Assembly: GCA_019115685.1 (NCBI GenBank)
Contig: DXDC01000135.1
Coordinates: 1-5,302 of the forward strand
DNA: 5,302 nucleotides
Source: Candidatus Agrococcus pullicola
Lineage (GTDB): Bacteria > Actinomycetota > Actinomycetes > Actinomycetales > Microbacteriaceae
Direction: 5' to 3'
The notes under the pieces were generated by a model. It ran no database searches and had not been told where the DNA came from. It worked only from the letters and a program-made list of their open reading frames with translations. Made by a program: the position numbers and the translations under genes. This document shows, in pieces, positions 5,266 through 5,302 of the stretch. How positions within the stretch are numbered: the stretch's first letter is position 1; every line of letters begins with the position of its first letter.

Positions 5266-5302
5266 CGGTCCGTTTCCCTTCGTGGGTTCTGGTTTCACCT
5301 TA

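Overview
The window is ordinary high-GC actinobacterial chromosome. The strong G/C third-position bias, a ~106-aa protein of the DUF7882 type and a DUF7218/Rho_N-type small protein all point, from memory of these families, to the family Microbacteriaceae. There are no rRNA or tRNA genes, CRISPR repeats, insertion sequences or integrase-like genes. Genes are tightly packed; the longest gene-free stretch is about 224 bp.

Layout, left to right. (1) Positions 1-593, + strand: C-terminal part of a D-amino-acid oxidase-like flavoenzyme, cut by the left edge. (2) 685-1005, +: a small DUF7882-type protein, possibly read from a leaderless mRNA. (3) 1042-1553, -: a two-gene unit of an 84-aa very acidic, lysine-free protein and an 86-aa DUF7218/Rho_N-like protein, overlapping by ATGA. 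(4) 1554-1777: divergent promoter region. (5) 1778-2659, +: a soluble family-2 glycosyltransferase. (6) 2676-4175, -: a 14-TM MFS exporter of the DHA2 (EmrB/QacA-like) type, convergent with the glycosyltransferase. (7) 4193-4222: a near-perfect 30-bp palindrome. (8) 4272-5254, -: a two-gene operon of an HdeD/DUF308 membrane protein and a small GNAT-fold acetyltransferase, overlapping by GTGA.

How the genes work together: the two 4-bp overlaps are the only firm functional links. Taken with family knowledge, the HdeD-type protein, the exporter and the small DUF7218 protein have a loose stress or envelope flavour, but the window shows no single pathway. I found no convincing new multi-gene system. 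The most worthwhile items are the acidic protein/DUF7218 pair, the 30-bp palindrome next to the exporter start, and the HdeD-GNAT coupling.
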